DNA of 64,000 nucleotides from Pseudoalteromonas luteoviolacea (GCF_000814765.1 NZ_JWIC01000003.1:379501-443500), one strand, 5' to 3'; positions 36,560-44,712 are shown, counted from the stretch's first letter. Notes: generated from the sequence alone by a model not told the origin. Made by a program: numbers and translations.

Positions 36560-37558
36560 ATGAAGATAAAATTACCCCTGTTCTGTGCTTTAATGCTATT
36601 GAGTACACATAGTATGGCTCAATCGATAAAAGTGATGGCATATAATATTATGCAGTTAAATGTTCAAGATTGGGACCAAGCAAATAGGGCAGAGCGACTG
36701 CCGTCTGTAATAAAGTCACTCAGTGATAGCCCAGATGTTATCATTGTCAATGAAGTATTTAATAGCGATGCAGAGCAAGCGTTGGCAGCATTATCAGATA
36801 TTTACCCTTATCAAACGCCTAATGTTGGGCAAGAGTGTAGTGGTAGCGGCTGGGATGGCTTAACTGGGAATTGTTCAAACAGTCCGTTTGTTATTCGCGG
36901 CGGTGTGGTCATCATTTCTAAATATCCAATTGTCTCGCAGAAGGCACATGTTTTTACAAATAGCTTAAGCGGTAGTTGGGACTATCTGGCCAATAAGGGC
37001 TTTGCCTACGTAAAGGTCAATAAAGGCGGGCAATACTATCATTTAGTTGGTACTCACTTACAGGCAACGCACGATGGAAATACAAAACAAGAGCATCGCA
37101 TACGCATGGGTCAACTAAGGGAAATTCAAACATTTATTGAGGCTGAAAACATTTCTACTAGTGAACCCGTGATAATTGGTGGAGATATGAATGTAGAGTG
37201 GAGTAAGCAGCATGAAATTGCGGATATGCTCTCAACTACACGCAGCAAGTTAAACTTTGAAACCCCGGCGGTTGGCTCTTTCTCTGCCAAACATAACTGG
37301 TTTACGAAAGCGAACGCGTACTATTTTGACTACAGCTTAGACTATAACGATACGTTAGACTACGTATTTTGGCATCAAGACTATAAACAACCTAAGAATA
37401 ACCCTAACATGGTCGTGCGTTATCCAAAAGCAGCTAAAAACTGGTATTGGAGTTACTTAAAAGGAAATTGGAATCTGAGTTCAGGCCGTTACTACCACAA
37501 TGGTTATTATCATGAATTGTCAGATCATTATCCTGTACAAGTAAATTTTGAGTTTTAA
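36560..37558 (+). CDS. Secreted sphingomyelinase C (neutral sphingomyelin phosphodiesterase)
   Basis: A 332-residue protein with a signal peptide (cut after SMA, residue 20) and the bacterial sphingomyelinase/beta-toxin type of the DNase I fold. Metal and catalytic motifs appear in order: 'MAYNIMQL' at the start, VNEVFN with the Mg2+-binding Glu near residue 65, GTHLQAT with a catalytic His, GGDMNVEW, and the terminal LSDHYPV with the Asp-His pair. It should hydrolyse sphingomyelin, and possibly other phospholipids, to phosphocholine and ceramide, as Bacillus and Staphylococcus haemolysins do. GGAG lies 6 bases before the ATG. It is a single gene in a decaying region; it could target eukaryotic membranes. 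Confidence 0.88.
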   Translation: MKIKLPLFCALMLLSTHSMAQSIKVMAYNIMQLNVQDWDQANRAERLPSVIKSLSDSPDVIIVNEVFNSDAEQALAALSDIYPYQTPNVGQECSGSGWDGLTGNCSNSPFVIRGGVVIISKYPIVSQKAHVFTNSLSGSWDYLANKGFAYVKVNKGGQYYHLVGTHLQATHDGNTKQEHRIRMGQLREIQTFIEAENISTSEPVIIGGDMNVEWSKQHEIADMLSTTRSKLNFETPAVGSFSAKHNWFTKANAYYFDYSLDYNDTLDYVFWHQDYKQPKNNPNMVVRYPKAAKNWYWSYLKGNWNLSSGRYYHNGYYHELSDHYPVQVNFEF

Positions 37559-37570
37559 AAACCTATATTT

Positions 37571-37608
37571 TAGTTTGTATTAAGGGAGATAACCTTTAAT
37601 GCAAACTA
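37571..37608 (+). terminator. Long stem-loop after the sphingomyelinase gene
   Basis: A 16-bp nearly perfect stem (from TAGTTTG to CAAACTA, with two G-T pairs) and a 6-base loop begin 13 bases after the stop codon. There is no following T tract, so it could be a terminator or a 3'-end stability element. Confidence 0.5.
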
Positions 37609-37795
37609 ACAAAACTTAAAATACATTTAATGTTTCCAATAAATAAGTATAAATTTTTTTCCTTAAAAAACACTGATCCGTTTTTAACTGAATTGCTTTA
37701 AAGTATATAGTATGCGAAGAGGGCAAAGGCTAGTCCTTAATCAAAACTGCGTGAATTGTATTGTAAAGTGTGACGGATCCCTTTTATTATTTTTT

Positions 37796-37906
37796 AGCTC
37801 AACAGCTCAACAGCTCAACAGCTCAACAGCTCAACAGCTCAACAGCTCAACAGCTCAACAGCTCAACAGCTCAACAGCTCAACAGCTCAACAGCTCAACA
37901 GCTCAA
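37796..37906. repeat. Tandem array of an 8-bp repeat
   Basis: The unit AGCTCAAC is repeated without visible error about 14 times (13 full copies plus 7 bases, 111 bp). Each unit contains the palindrome AGCT. It begins directly after a T run. It lies in an intergenic space of 673 bases between the sphingomyelinase gene and a small secreted protein gene. In frame it would encode AQQLNSST repeats, but no credible gene contains it. Such a perfect array is prone to slipped-strand change. Confidence 0.95.
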
Positions 37907-38231
37907 GATTAGAGTGTAAACTACACATTAGTTGCAGTTGTAGCTGAAGTGCACAGACGCAGTAGTATAAACTGAGCTAGTAAGCCTCTTATGATTATCC
38001 TCTCCTATTTGTTGAAAGCTTAATTTATTTACCGCTAAGAAAGAGTGGTGATGGTCAGAAAAGCCTGTATATTTAACATCGAAAAAGAAGGAATGGGTGA
38101 AGAAGCATCACTATGCTTGGTATTTTATGTCTGCTTTTTTCGAAAATAGCGATTGATTTGTATTCATCTAACAAATGAGGCCAATCCCTACCTTGCCCAT
38201 TCCTTTGCAATGAGTTTGGTGTGTTGTTTTG
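37907..38231. other. Intergenic stretch without a gene
   Basis: No supportable reading frame, RNA gene or strong hairpin was seen here, apart from being adjacent to the 8-bp repeat array. Confidence 0.5.
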
Positions 38232-38603
38232 TTAGTTACAGCTATTGTCGTGACATAAAGTGACTCTGCTTGCTCTACACATGCCTAATTTATTTTTTGC
38301 AGCCGAGTCCGTGGTGCTTTGCAGTCGAACACGTGTTTGTGAAACTTGAGCTGATAGCAATGCACTATAAACCAGCTGCTTGTTGTCACTCGTATGAGGT
38401 AAATAGTAAGTATTCCCACAGTCTCCGGTATCTGTAGCACCAGCAGCAAGTGTTACCCAAACGCCATATTCATCGCTGCCATAAACCCAGGTATCAATTT
38501 TTGAAATATGTCCTTCTGGGAAAATAGAGTTATTTGCAAACGCCTGAACGGACAGAAGAGAAGTTGCTACTAAAAGAGTGTTAATCGTTTTTTTAAATTT
38601 CAC
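38232..38603 (-). CDS. Small secreted protein of unknown function
   Basis: A 123-residue protein with a good Sec signal peptide (MKFKKTINTLLVATSLLSVQAFA). The mature part has a tryptophan/aromatic core ('IDTWVYGSDEYGVWVTLAAGATDTGDCGNTYYLP') and four cysteines, one in DCG and three near the end (GMCRAS, LCHDNSC), that could pair in disulphides. I do not recognise the family. It lies 49 bases downstream of the P450 stop on the same strand, so it could be read through from that operon, but its product looks unrelated. Confidence 0.65.
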   Translation of the reverse strand: MKFKKTINTLLVATSLLSVQAFANNSIFPEGHISKIDTWVYGSDEYGVWVTLAAGATDTGDCGNTYYLPHTSDNKQLVYSALLSAQVSQTRVRLQSTTDSAAKNKLGMCRASRVTLCHDNSCN

Positions 38604-38652
38604 TATTTTAAATATCCATTTATAATTTAAAAGAAATTATATTGTACCTATT

Positions 38653-40035
38653 TTAACTTGTTTTTAAAGAGTGTTTTCTATTTATGATATTTTTTATTTT
38701 TAAATTTACTTTATTAACCTTCATAATTAGTCCGTCATGATTTGATAAAGTTGATCTGGCGTTAATATTTAATGGGTTTACGTTATCGTCTAGAAAACTT
38801 ATTCTTGCATGCCTTAAATAAGTTACTAGCACACTCAGCATTTCTTGCATCGCAAAATGCTGCCCAATACAGTTTCTATGCCCTGCTCCGAAAGGGATAT
38901 AACTGCCTTTTTCATGTCCTGACCCTTGTTCCCAGCGGCGTGGGTCGAAGTGCTCGGGGTGATCAAAATTGCTGTTTAATCTATGTACCACAAATGGAGA
39001 GATAAATACTTTATCTCCTTTACTTATTTTATAACCATTTAGGTTTGTATCTTCTTGAGCACGCCTAGCACCAATTAACCAGACCGGTGGGAATAGTCTT
39101 AATACCTCTTTTATAAATGCTAGAGTCGCTGGGAATTTATCAAAAGACAACGGCTCACCACTGTTGTGATTGATAACTTCTTTATATACTTTATTGGCCT
39201 CAACCTCATATTTTGCCAAACAATACCAGCACCACATTAAGCTATTCGAGGTTGTTTCATGGCCGACGATAAAATAAGAGATCAGATGATCTTTTATATT
39301 TTCATTGGTGAGTGAGTTGCCTGTTTCATCCGTTGCTTCAAGTAAGGATGACAGTAAATCACCGTGATCTACGAAGGGTTCACTCTTTCGTTTGTGGAGA
39401 ATTTCATCAATGATTTGTTCAATGGTTTTACGAGCTCTTTTGATCCTTAGATTAAGTGGCGAAGGAAACCAAGCTGGAAAGTTGACGACACTTTCGAAGT
39501 TTTTACTGAGCAAATGATGCAGTTCATTCATCGCATCTGACACCGCGCTGGTTTTTTTTAACTCAGATTTACTCAAGCCAAATAGCGTTTTGCAGGTAAT
39601 CTGTAAAGACAGCCTTTCCATTTGGGCAGCCATGTCGACAGTCTCATCATGGTTTAGCTCAGAAACCGATTCTAAAGCATATTGCTCAAATACACCTTGG
39701 TAGCTTTGCAGGCGACGATGCATAAAGGCTGGTTGGGCGATTTTACGCAGCGGTTTATGTGTTTGCTGGTCGGCAGTCACGATCCCTTGACCGATGGCTT
39801 TGCTAAGAATTTTCGTATCTCGGGTAGATTTTGGAAATTGCTTTACTTTACCGATAAGCACGTCTTGGATCATACTTGGATTAGAGAGCAAAGTGACTTT
39901 AAATGGCCCGAGTTTGAATTGCAGTACATCACCAAATTTACTTGCAAGTGTCATCAAAAAGTTGGCAGGGTCATCCATAAAGTTGATGCCCAGCCTGCTG
40001 ATTTCTTTGTTGGTTACTTTTGGTATTTGCTTCAT
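38653..40035 (-). CDS. Cytochrome P450
   Basis: A 460-residue haem monooxygenase without a membrane anchor. The I-helix oxygen-binding motif is YFIVGHETTSN, the K-helix ExxR is KEVLRLFP, a PERF-like segment is FDPRRWE, and the haem-binding loop is FGAGHRNCIGQ with the axial Cys at residue 389. The sequence type resembles CYP102/CYP4-like fatty acid hydroxylases rather than typical short bacterial P450s, but no reductase is fused or adjacent. It is last in the five-gene operon 43318 to 38653, 6 bases after the condensation-type gene, and probably hydroxylates or oxidises the product made there or the polyketide nearby. Substrate not known. Confidence 0.9.
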   Translation of the reverse strand: MKQIPKVTNKEISRLGINFMDDPANFLMTLASKFGDVLQFKLGPFKVTLLSNPSMIQDVLIGKVKQFPKSTRDTKILSKAIGQGIVTADQQTHKPLRKIAQPAFMHRRLQSYQGVFEQYALESVSELNHDETVDMAAQMERLSLQITCKTLFGLSKSELKKTSAVSDAMNELHHLLSKNFESVVNFPAWFPSPLNLRIKRARKTIEQIIDEILHKRKSEPFVDHGDLLSSLLEATDETGNSLTNENIKDHLISYFIVGHETTSNSLMWCWYCLAKYEVEANKVYKEVINHNSGEPLSFDKFPATLAFIKEVLRLFPPVWLIGARRAQEDTNLNGYKISKGDKVFISPFVVHRLNSNFDHPEHFDPRRWEQGSGHEKGSYIPFGAGHRNCIGQHFAMQEMLSVLVTYLRHARISFLDDNVNPLNINARSTLSNHDGLIMKVNKVNLKIKNIINRKHSLKTS

Positions 40036-40041
40036 TGTTTA

Positions 40042-41292
40042 TCAGTTACTGGCGATGTTTTTAATGGCGTCAAAGAGAGATTGGATATGCTTAACCACGT
40101 CTTCTTCACTGAGGTTATGAGGGTTGTATTCGATTAAAAAGTCTACCTGATCCACACCATGGAAATTTATAATATTCAACTGTAGCGGCAGGCTGTGATG
40201 TTGGTGAGATTCGTAGCTGAATGAACTCGGCATGCCAGGTGTGTCGCTGAGCTGTTCCAGTTCCATATAGCCAAACCTGAACTCACTTAACGGTATGTGT
40301 GGCGGCAATTTAAGGTCTTCATACAGGAGTTCTGGCGGTAGTTTTTTATGTCTATAGGCATTTTTTAATTGTGTTGAAACTTGCTGCGCTTGCGTTGCTA
40401 AATTTAGTTCATCTGATAATGAAAACTCATGAACTAACATATTTGCCATGAATGCAATTAAATTACTTTCACTTTTTTTGCGTCCGTGAACAGGCAAACC
40501 AACACGCAATTGATTTGAGTTAGGTAGAGGGAAATCTCGGTTTAATTGACGCACCCAAAGGGTCAGCAACAGTGTTGATATACTGAGTTCATGTTGATTT
40601 GCAAACTCAACGGTTGGTGCGAGTTGCGACCGAGGTAAAGAAAGGTGTATCGCTTTACTTTTTAATGGGTTTGAGGGTGAAAAAAGCCTAAATTCAATCG
40701 GTGCTGCTAAGTGATTTAGCCAAAATGTTTTGTCCTTTTGATACTGATTTGATGTTAAGTATTGCGCCTGCCCAGTGGCATACTGAACAGGTTCAAATTG
40801 AGTATTTGTCGGCGTGATACCTTTATCGTAGTAGTCTACGACTTGCTTTAAATAAGCAAACGCACTGTATCCATCACAAATTAAGTGATTGGCCAAAAAG
40901 GCTAGCCAAACTTGATTGTTTGGCAGTATGAAAATTTCATTTCTGTGTAGCGGGTACTCAAATGCAGAAATAGGCGTTGTAAATAACTTTTCTACTTTTT
41001 CATGGGCTGCTTGCTCTGCGCACTCAAAAGGAAGTGCGGATAAATCGGTGATGGGGTAAGTGTGCTCACAGTGAGCATGTTGATATTGCGCCACGCCACT
41101 AGGTGTTGGCTGAAAATAAAAGTCAAAGCTTGCGTGACAGGCCATCACAGCCTTTTGTGCTTCGACAAGTTTATTGGCATCTACCTGTGTAAATTTAATG
41201 ACGCCGCCTGCGTTGGCGATAGGCAAATGAGGGGCAGCGCTGCAAAAAGCGAGCATCATATTTTGTAAGAGTGTGATCGGGATTGTATTCAT
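40042..41292 (-). CDS. Stand-alone condensation-type acyltransferase
   Basis: A 416-residue protein of the NRPS condensation/chloramphenicol acetyltransferase superfamily. The motif is NHLICDGYSA: the catalytic second His of HHxxxDG and the Asp-Gly are kept, the first His is Asn. The second half has 'RVGLPVHGRKKSESNLIAFMANMLVHEF', equivalent to the C5 region ('.GVP..GR......G.F.N..P'). It has no carrier or adenylation domain. Such free enzymes join an acyl group to an amine or alcohol, or release a carrier-bound chain. In the operon it follows the SDR by 10 bases and precedes the P450 by 6. It may act on the threonine polyketide of the neighbouring synthase, which is inferred only. Confidence 0.85.
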   Translation of the reverse strand: MNTIPITLLQNMMLAFCSAAPHLPIANAGGVIKFTQVDANKLVEAQKAVMACHASFDFYFQPTPSGVAQYQHAHCEHTYPITDLSALPFECAEQAAHEKVEKLFTTPISAFEYPLHRNEIFILPNNQVWLAFLANHLICDGYSAFAYLKQVVDYYDKGITPTNTQFEPVQYATGQAQYLTSNQYQKDKTFWLNHLAAPIEFRLFSPSNPLKSKAIHLSLPRSQLAPTVEFANQHELSISTLLLTLWVRQLNRDFPLPNSNQLRVGLPVHGRKKSESNLIAFMANMLVHEFSLSDELNLATQAQQVSTQLKNAYRHKKLPPELLYEDLKLPPHIPLSEFRFGYMELEQLSDTPGMPSSFSYESHQHHSLPLQLNIINFHGVDQVDFLIEYNPHNLSEEDVVKHIQSLFDAIKNIASN

Positions 41293-41302
41293 ACTGGTTT
41301 GT

Positions 41303-42025
41303 CTAGGTTAAGGTGAGACCACCATCAACCTTGATTACGCTACCTGTTGTCCAAGGTTGAGATAGTAAGTTATTAATAATAAATGCAATGTCGTTGACTG
41401 TGCCAAGCCCAAATGGGTGCAGATCCGCGAGTGCGTCAAGTCGCGTCTGTTGCTGTAAATCGTCGTCTCGATGTAGGTGTAGCATGGGGGTATCTACACA
41501 ACCAAGGGCTAATGCATTCACACTAATCTTTTTGGCAGCGCCAGCAATCGCCGATGCTTTCATAATTTGCTCCAGCCCTGCTTTGGAAGCGCTGTAAACG
41601 GCGCTAGTGGCAATGGGCTTTTCAGCAAGCGTAGAGCTGAGTAAAAGAATCGCACTGTTTTGCGGCATATATTGAATTGCTTGCTCGCAAAGTAATAGAG
41701 CGGATACGAGATTCACATTAAGTTGTTCAGTGATGGAGTTAAGTTGAGTTTGTCCAAATTGCTCGTGATAACAGACGCCTGCTGCGTAAATTAAAGCGTC
41801 AATAGGTCCGGCACTCTCATGTATTGACTGGAATAGAGTATGCGTGTTCGTAATATCAGCAAGATCGCAGCGCCATGGGATAAAACGCTCGAACGCATTC
41901 AACGGGTGACGTTTATCTATGGTTCTGCTGACACCAATGACTCTATCACCCTGCTTAAGGCGCTTTTTGCACACTTGATAGCCTATACCAGAGCTAGCAC
42001 CTGTTACTAAGACTGTTTTACTCAT
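41303..42025 (-). CDS. Short-chain dehydrogenase/reductase
   Basis: A 240-residue classical SDR. The cofactor motif TGASSGIG lies at residues 8-15, 'SRTIDKRHP' follows the second strand (an Arg at this point favours NADPH), the active site has 'LLLSSTLAEKPIATSAVYSASK' with Ser and YxxxK, and the C-terminus ends 'GSVIKVDGGLTLT' as in FabG-type ketoreductases. The start overlaps the stop of the cupin gene by 4 bases (ATGA), so translation is coupled. A ketone or alcohol substrate belonging to the operon's pathway is expected but not known. Confidence 0.9.
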   Translation of the reverse strand: MSKTVLVTGASSGIGYQVCKKRLKQGDRVIGVSRTIDKRHPLNAFERFIPWRCDLADITNTHTLFQSIHESAGPIDALIYAAGVCYHEQFGQTQLNSITEQLNVNLVSALLLCEQAIQYMPQNSAILLLSSTLAEKPIATSAVYSASKAGLEQIMKASAIAGAAKKISVNALALGCVDTPMLHLHRDDDLQQQTRLDALADLHPFGLGTVNDIAFIINNLLSQPWTTGSVIKVDGGLTLT

Positions 42026-42678
42026 GTGGTCGTGATCCCTTGGTAGTAATTGATATTGGTGGGCAATATTGATTCCAAAGAGTTGGCATGGTGAACAACT
42101 ATTTCATCTTCTGGTATAAATTTAGGAGTATCTATACACAATATGGTGGCTAACTTGTCACTGAAATTATCGTAACCGTGAACCGTACTTCTGGGCCAAT
42201 CATAACTGCTACCAGGCTCTATTTTTTCGGTATTAAAAGAAAGGCCTTCATCAAGTACTAATTCATGTTCATCCATTTGAAGGTGGATATGCGCAGGAAT
42301 AGACTGACCCGCGTCGATATTGAGTAAATAAATGCCAAACGTATCATTTTCAAATAGGATATCGACCGTACCAAAATGTTGCGCTTCGAACTCAATTATG
42401 TGTCGTTGATATGCACCTTTTTGGTTATATTCAAGCAAAGGAGAGCAGACATTAATTTCAATATAGTCAAGTTGTTTGAAGCGGCAAAAAAGTAGATTAG
42501 GAATAATGACCAAAAATTCAGAAGCACTTATGTCGCATATTCGATCATATATGAATTGAACTTGTGCCTGAATTTCTTGTAGCTGAATTGAGCTTATCGT
42601 GTTTTGTAGATTAAGTTTAAGTTCAATTTGCAGGTCCGGTGCAAGATTAAGATCAAGGTCTTGTTCATAAGGTGGCAT
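42022..42678 (-). CDS. Cupin-domain protein with novel N-terminal region
   Basis: A 218-residue protein from the ATG at 42678 (AGGAGG at 42685-42690, spacing 6; a longer frame is rejected). The C-terminal half is a cupin with both canonical motifs. Motif 1 is GQSIPAHIHLQMDEHEL (two His and Glu as metal ligands) and motif 2 is PGSSYDWPRSTVHGYDN (third His). The N-terminal 110 residues, rich in acidic residues and ending 'FLVIIPNLLFCRFKQLDYIEINV', are not recognised. Cupins bind Fe or other metals and act as oxygenases, isomerases or epimerases. Its first 14 bases overlap the end of the RdgB-like gene and its stop overlaps the SDR start, fixing it in the operon. Confidence 0.75.
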   Translation of the reverse strand: MPPYEQDLDLNLAPDLQIELKLNLQNTISSIQLQEIQAQVQFIYDRICDISASEFLVIIPNLLFCRFKQLDYIEINVCSPLLEYNQKGAYQRHIIEFEAQHFGTVDILFENDTFGIYLLNIDAGQSIPAHIHLQMDEHELVLDEGLSFNTEKIEPGSSYDWPRSTVHGYDNFSDKLATILCIDTPKFIPEDEIVVHHANSLESILPTNINYYQGITTT

Positions 42679-43318
42679 GTAGCACCTCCTCACAGTATGT
42701 TTGAGTTAGCGTGGCATTAGGAGTATTTAAAATATGTGCTTTGAGCTGCTTAAATGCACAGGCCCTTGGGTGTAATTCATTTCTTTTATCGATGTGCATC
42801 GAAGCGAATGTTGAACTCAGTCCTTGAGGTATAAATATGGGCTCAAATCCAATGCGGTTACTTCCTTTTGCTCGCCAGCTGATGGTACCTTGTACTTTTC
42901 CGATAAAGGTGTAGGCATCACCGCATGGATAAGCGAGGCTAAGCGCGCACACCATCTGTGCTCGCCGATCGTTTTTGGACTCCATTCTTGTGAGTAGATG
43001 TTCAATCGCATATTCGAAACCACCTGCTTGACTTGCCCACCGCGCTGTAAATAAGCCCGGTAAACCATTTAGTGCATCAATACATAGGCCGCTGTCATCA
43101 GCAATGGCAGGACGCCCTGTAGATCGCGCTGTTGATAGTGCTTTAAGTTCTGCATTTTCAGCAAAGCTGTCTCCGGTTTCTTCAATGTCGTCAAGGCCCA
43201 ATGAATATGCCGAACTAATTTGTTGGTAATATGGTTTTAATAAGGCTTTAATTTCTATGATTTTACCGGTGTTTTGGCTTGCAATGACTATTTCGTCGTA
43301 AATAAATGGCTCAGTCAT
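42665..43318 (-). CDS. RdgB/HAM1-like NTP pyrophosphatase, divergent
   Basis: A 217-residue protein from the ATG at 43318 (GAGG 6-7 bases upstream). It belongs to the Ham1/RdgB family of inosine/xanthosine triphosphate pyrophosphatases. Conserved: 'VIASQNTGKIIEIKALL' (nucleotide-entry motif), 'ETGDSFAENAELKA', and the catalytic 'PAIADDSGLCIDALNGLPGLFTARWA'. Changed: the 'GFGYDPIF' loop is IGFEPIF and the C-terminal SHRG-x-A is HPRACA. It is therefore a paralogue, perhaps with another triphosphate substrate, rather than the housekeeping gene. It is first in a five-gene operon, which suggests a biosynthetic role or a cleanup of an unusual nucleotide formed in the pathway. Confidence 0.8.
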   Translation of the reverse strand: MTEPFIYDEIVIASQNTGKIIEIKALLKPYYQQISSAYSLGLDDIEETGDSFAENAELKALSTARSTGRPAIADDSGLCIDALNGLPGLFTARWASQAGGFEYAIEHLLTRMESKNDRRAQMVCALSLAYPCGDAYTFIGKVQGTISWRAKGSNRIGFEPIFIPQGLSSTFASMHIDKRNELHPRACAFKQLKAHILNTPNATLTQTYCEEVLHATL

Positions 43319-43847
43319 ACACATCCTCAGAAGTGTTTGTTGTACACCTTGCAATGCAGCTTATAGCGCAAATGTGGACGAAATGTGTAAAGTTTTTGTT
43401 ATCTGGTTTTATGACGGGCGGTCACTGTTTCCTACGCATTAAGGGGATTAAATCTAATACAGTGTTGTTGGTTAATATAAACGCCATAGGAACCCTCTTA
43501 CATCTGATAGTCTGTATTTATTTCAAGCATTTTCATACTGTGATGAATGGGTTTATTTAGATTTTAAAAGGCTGAAGGAGTTAAAATATATTGCTAATTT
43601 AGTGGCTTATGTTGCTTATGGTTTATTTTATGAGCTAACTGTTTAAATTCTAGAATATTCAGTTTTTATGTTGGGTTCAATCCGTTTTTATGGTTTTTAA
43701 ATCTATATTTTTATTTTAATTTTTTTTGCTATTCAACCTGGATTAGGTAAACTTTTGTAAAGTTTCGCTTTTGTATTTACGCCTTGTTAATTTTTTAATA
43801 TGTTTTATCTAGTTTATAAAAAATGATTAAACAAGGGAGTTAATAAG
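43319..43847. other. AT-rich divergent promoter region
   Basis: 529 bases between the divergent starts of the RdgB-like operon and the small peptide gene. No supportable gene. The region becomes very A/T-rich from 43560 on, with runs such as TTTTTTTGC near 43725, and probably holds promoters for both directions. A plus-strand frame at 43306-43560 has no ribosome site and no family likeness. Confidence 0.5.
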
Positions 43848-44069
43848 ATGAAATTAAAATCAATGTTATTTGGTGGTGTAGCAGCTGTGGCGATGACACT
43901 CGGTGTACAATCAACGGCTCATGCATACATGACGATTTTGGTGACTTGTATAGATAAAAATAACTATAATTATTTATGGTCATCAAAGTCTATCTTTAGG
44001 GCTCAGTTTCAAGCTGACTTAGATCGTTGTCGCCGTGATGGCGGTTTAGCAGAGGTGGACTATCTATAG
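43848..44069 (+). CDS. Small secreted peptide
   Basis: A 73-residue precursor with a clear Sec signal peptide (MKLKSMLFGGVAAVAMTLGVQSTAHA, cut about residue 26) and a 47-residue mature peptide. This has two cysteines (LVTCIDKNN and LDRCRRDGG), many aromatic residues and an even mix of charges. AAGGGAG lies about 8 bases before the ATG, and a strong terminator follows. I know no family. It could be a small periplasmic protein or an exported effector; its position between a tailoring operon and the giant synthase gene does not prove a link. Confidence 0.7.
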   Translation: MKLKSMLFGGVAAVAMTLGVQSTAHAYMTILVTCIDKNNYNYLWSSKSIFRAQFQADLDRCRRDGGLAEVDYL

Positions 44070-44080
44070 GTCTTGAATCG

Positions 44081-44110
44081 AATATGCACTTTTTATAAGT
44101 GCATATTTTT
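44081..44110 (+). terminator. Rho-independent terminator of the peptide gene
   Basis: An 11-bp perfect stem (AATATGCACTT/AAGTGCATATT) with a 5-base TTTAT loop, directly followed by TTT. It lies 12 bases after the stop codon. Confidence 0.85.
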
Positions 44111-44159
44111 AACTTAGATAAGACATTTTTTATATTTGAATCCCGACCAATCTGCAGTA

Positions 44160-44633
44160 TTAGTCAATTAATGAACTCTGCATAATATAGTTTGGCCCAG
44201 CTGGACTACCTAAATACTTCTTGCCAGTGTCTGTAAATCCAGCTTTTTTATAACATTCATAAGCTAACGTATTACGGCAGTTGACAGTTAAGCAAATATG
44301 ATTAAATTGCGGGTAAAATGCGTTTAAAAAAGGGATTAGTGCGGCAACAGCTTGCTTGCCAAAGCCTTTGCCTTGTTGGCCTTTATCGATGACAAATGCG
44401 CGGATCCCAACACCATCTTGTGGGCAAAAGTCGTACTTTTTCGCATAGGCGAGATCCAGCTTAAAATAACCAATCACGTCTTCTTGATGTTTTATGACAT
44501 GCAAATGCGTGGTGTCGCATATTTCTTCTAAAAACTCTGACGCAGTGCCTGCAAATTCAATTTGATCCTGCTCGATTTGGACGCGTTTTACCTGCTCAAG
44601 GTACCTATCACAGAGCTTTGTTATCGTTATCAT
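44160..44633 (-). CDS. GNAT family N-acetyltransferase
   Basis: A 157-residue acetyltransferase. Motif A is 'GIRAFVIDKGQQGKGFGKQAVAALIPFL' with the Q-x-x-G-x-G loop for acetyl-CoA, and motif B is 'CRNTLAYECYKKAGFTDTGKKY'. The type resembles spermidine/antibiotic acetyltransferases of the SpeG/BltD kind but the substrate is unknown. It sits between the small peptide gene and the AlkD-like gene, on the same strand as the latter with a 79-base gap. A self-protection role for the nearby product is possible but unsupported. Confidence 0.85.
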   Translation of the reverse strand: MITITKLCDRYLEQVKRVQIEQDQIEFAGTASEFLEEICDTTHLHVIKHQEDVIGYFKLDLAYAKKYDFCPQDGVGIRAFVIDKGQQGKGFGKQAVAALIPFLNAFYPQFNHICLTVNCRNTLAYECYKKAGFTDTGKKYLGSPAGPNYIMQSSLID

Positions 44634-44712
44634 AGGATGCTCTTAATTGTTATAAAGTAACAAAATCATAAATGATAACGGCGAAAATTACCATAACGGG
44701 AACAGCTTGGCT

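Noticed and set aside
37796..37906. CRISPR array
   Set aside because: The repeats are only 8 bp and have no spacers.
37712..37912. Short frame with AQQLNSST repeats
   Set aside because: It exists only because the 8-bp array lacks stops; no ribosome site or conserved start.
43306..43560. 84-codon plus-strand frame upstream of the RdgB-like operon
   Set aside because: No Shine-Dalgarno, no domain, and A/T-rich random composition; it overlaps the start of the RdgB-like gene.
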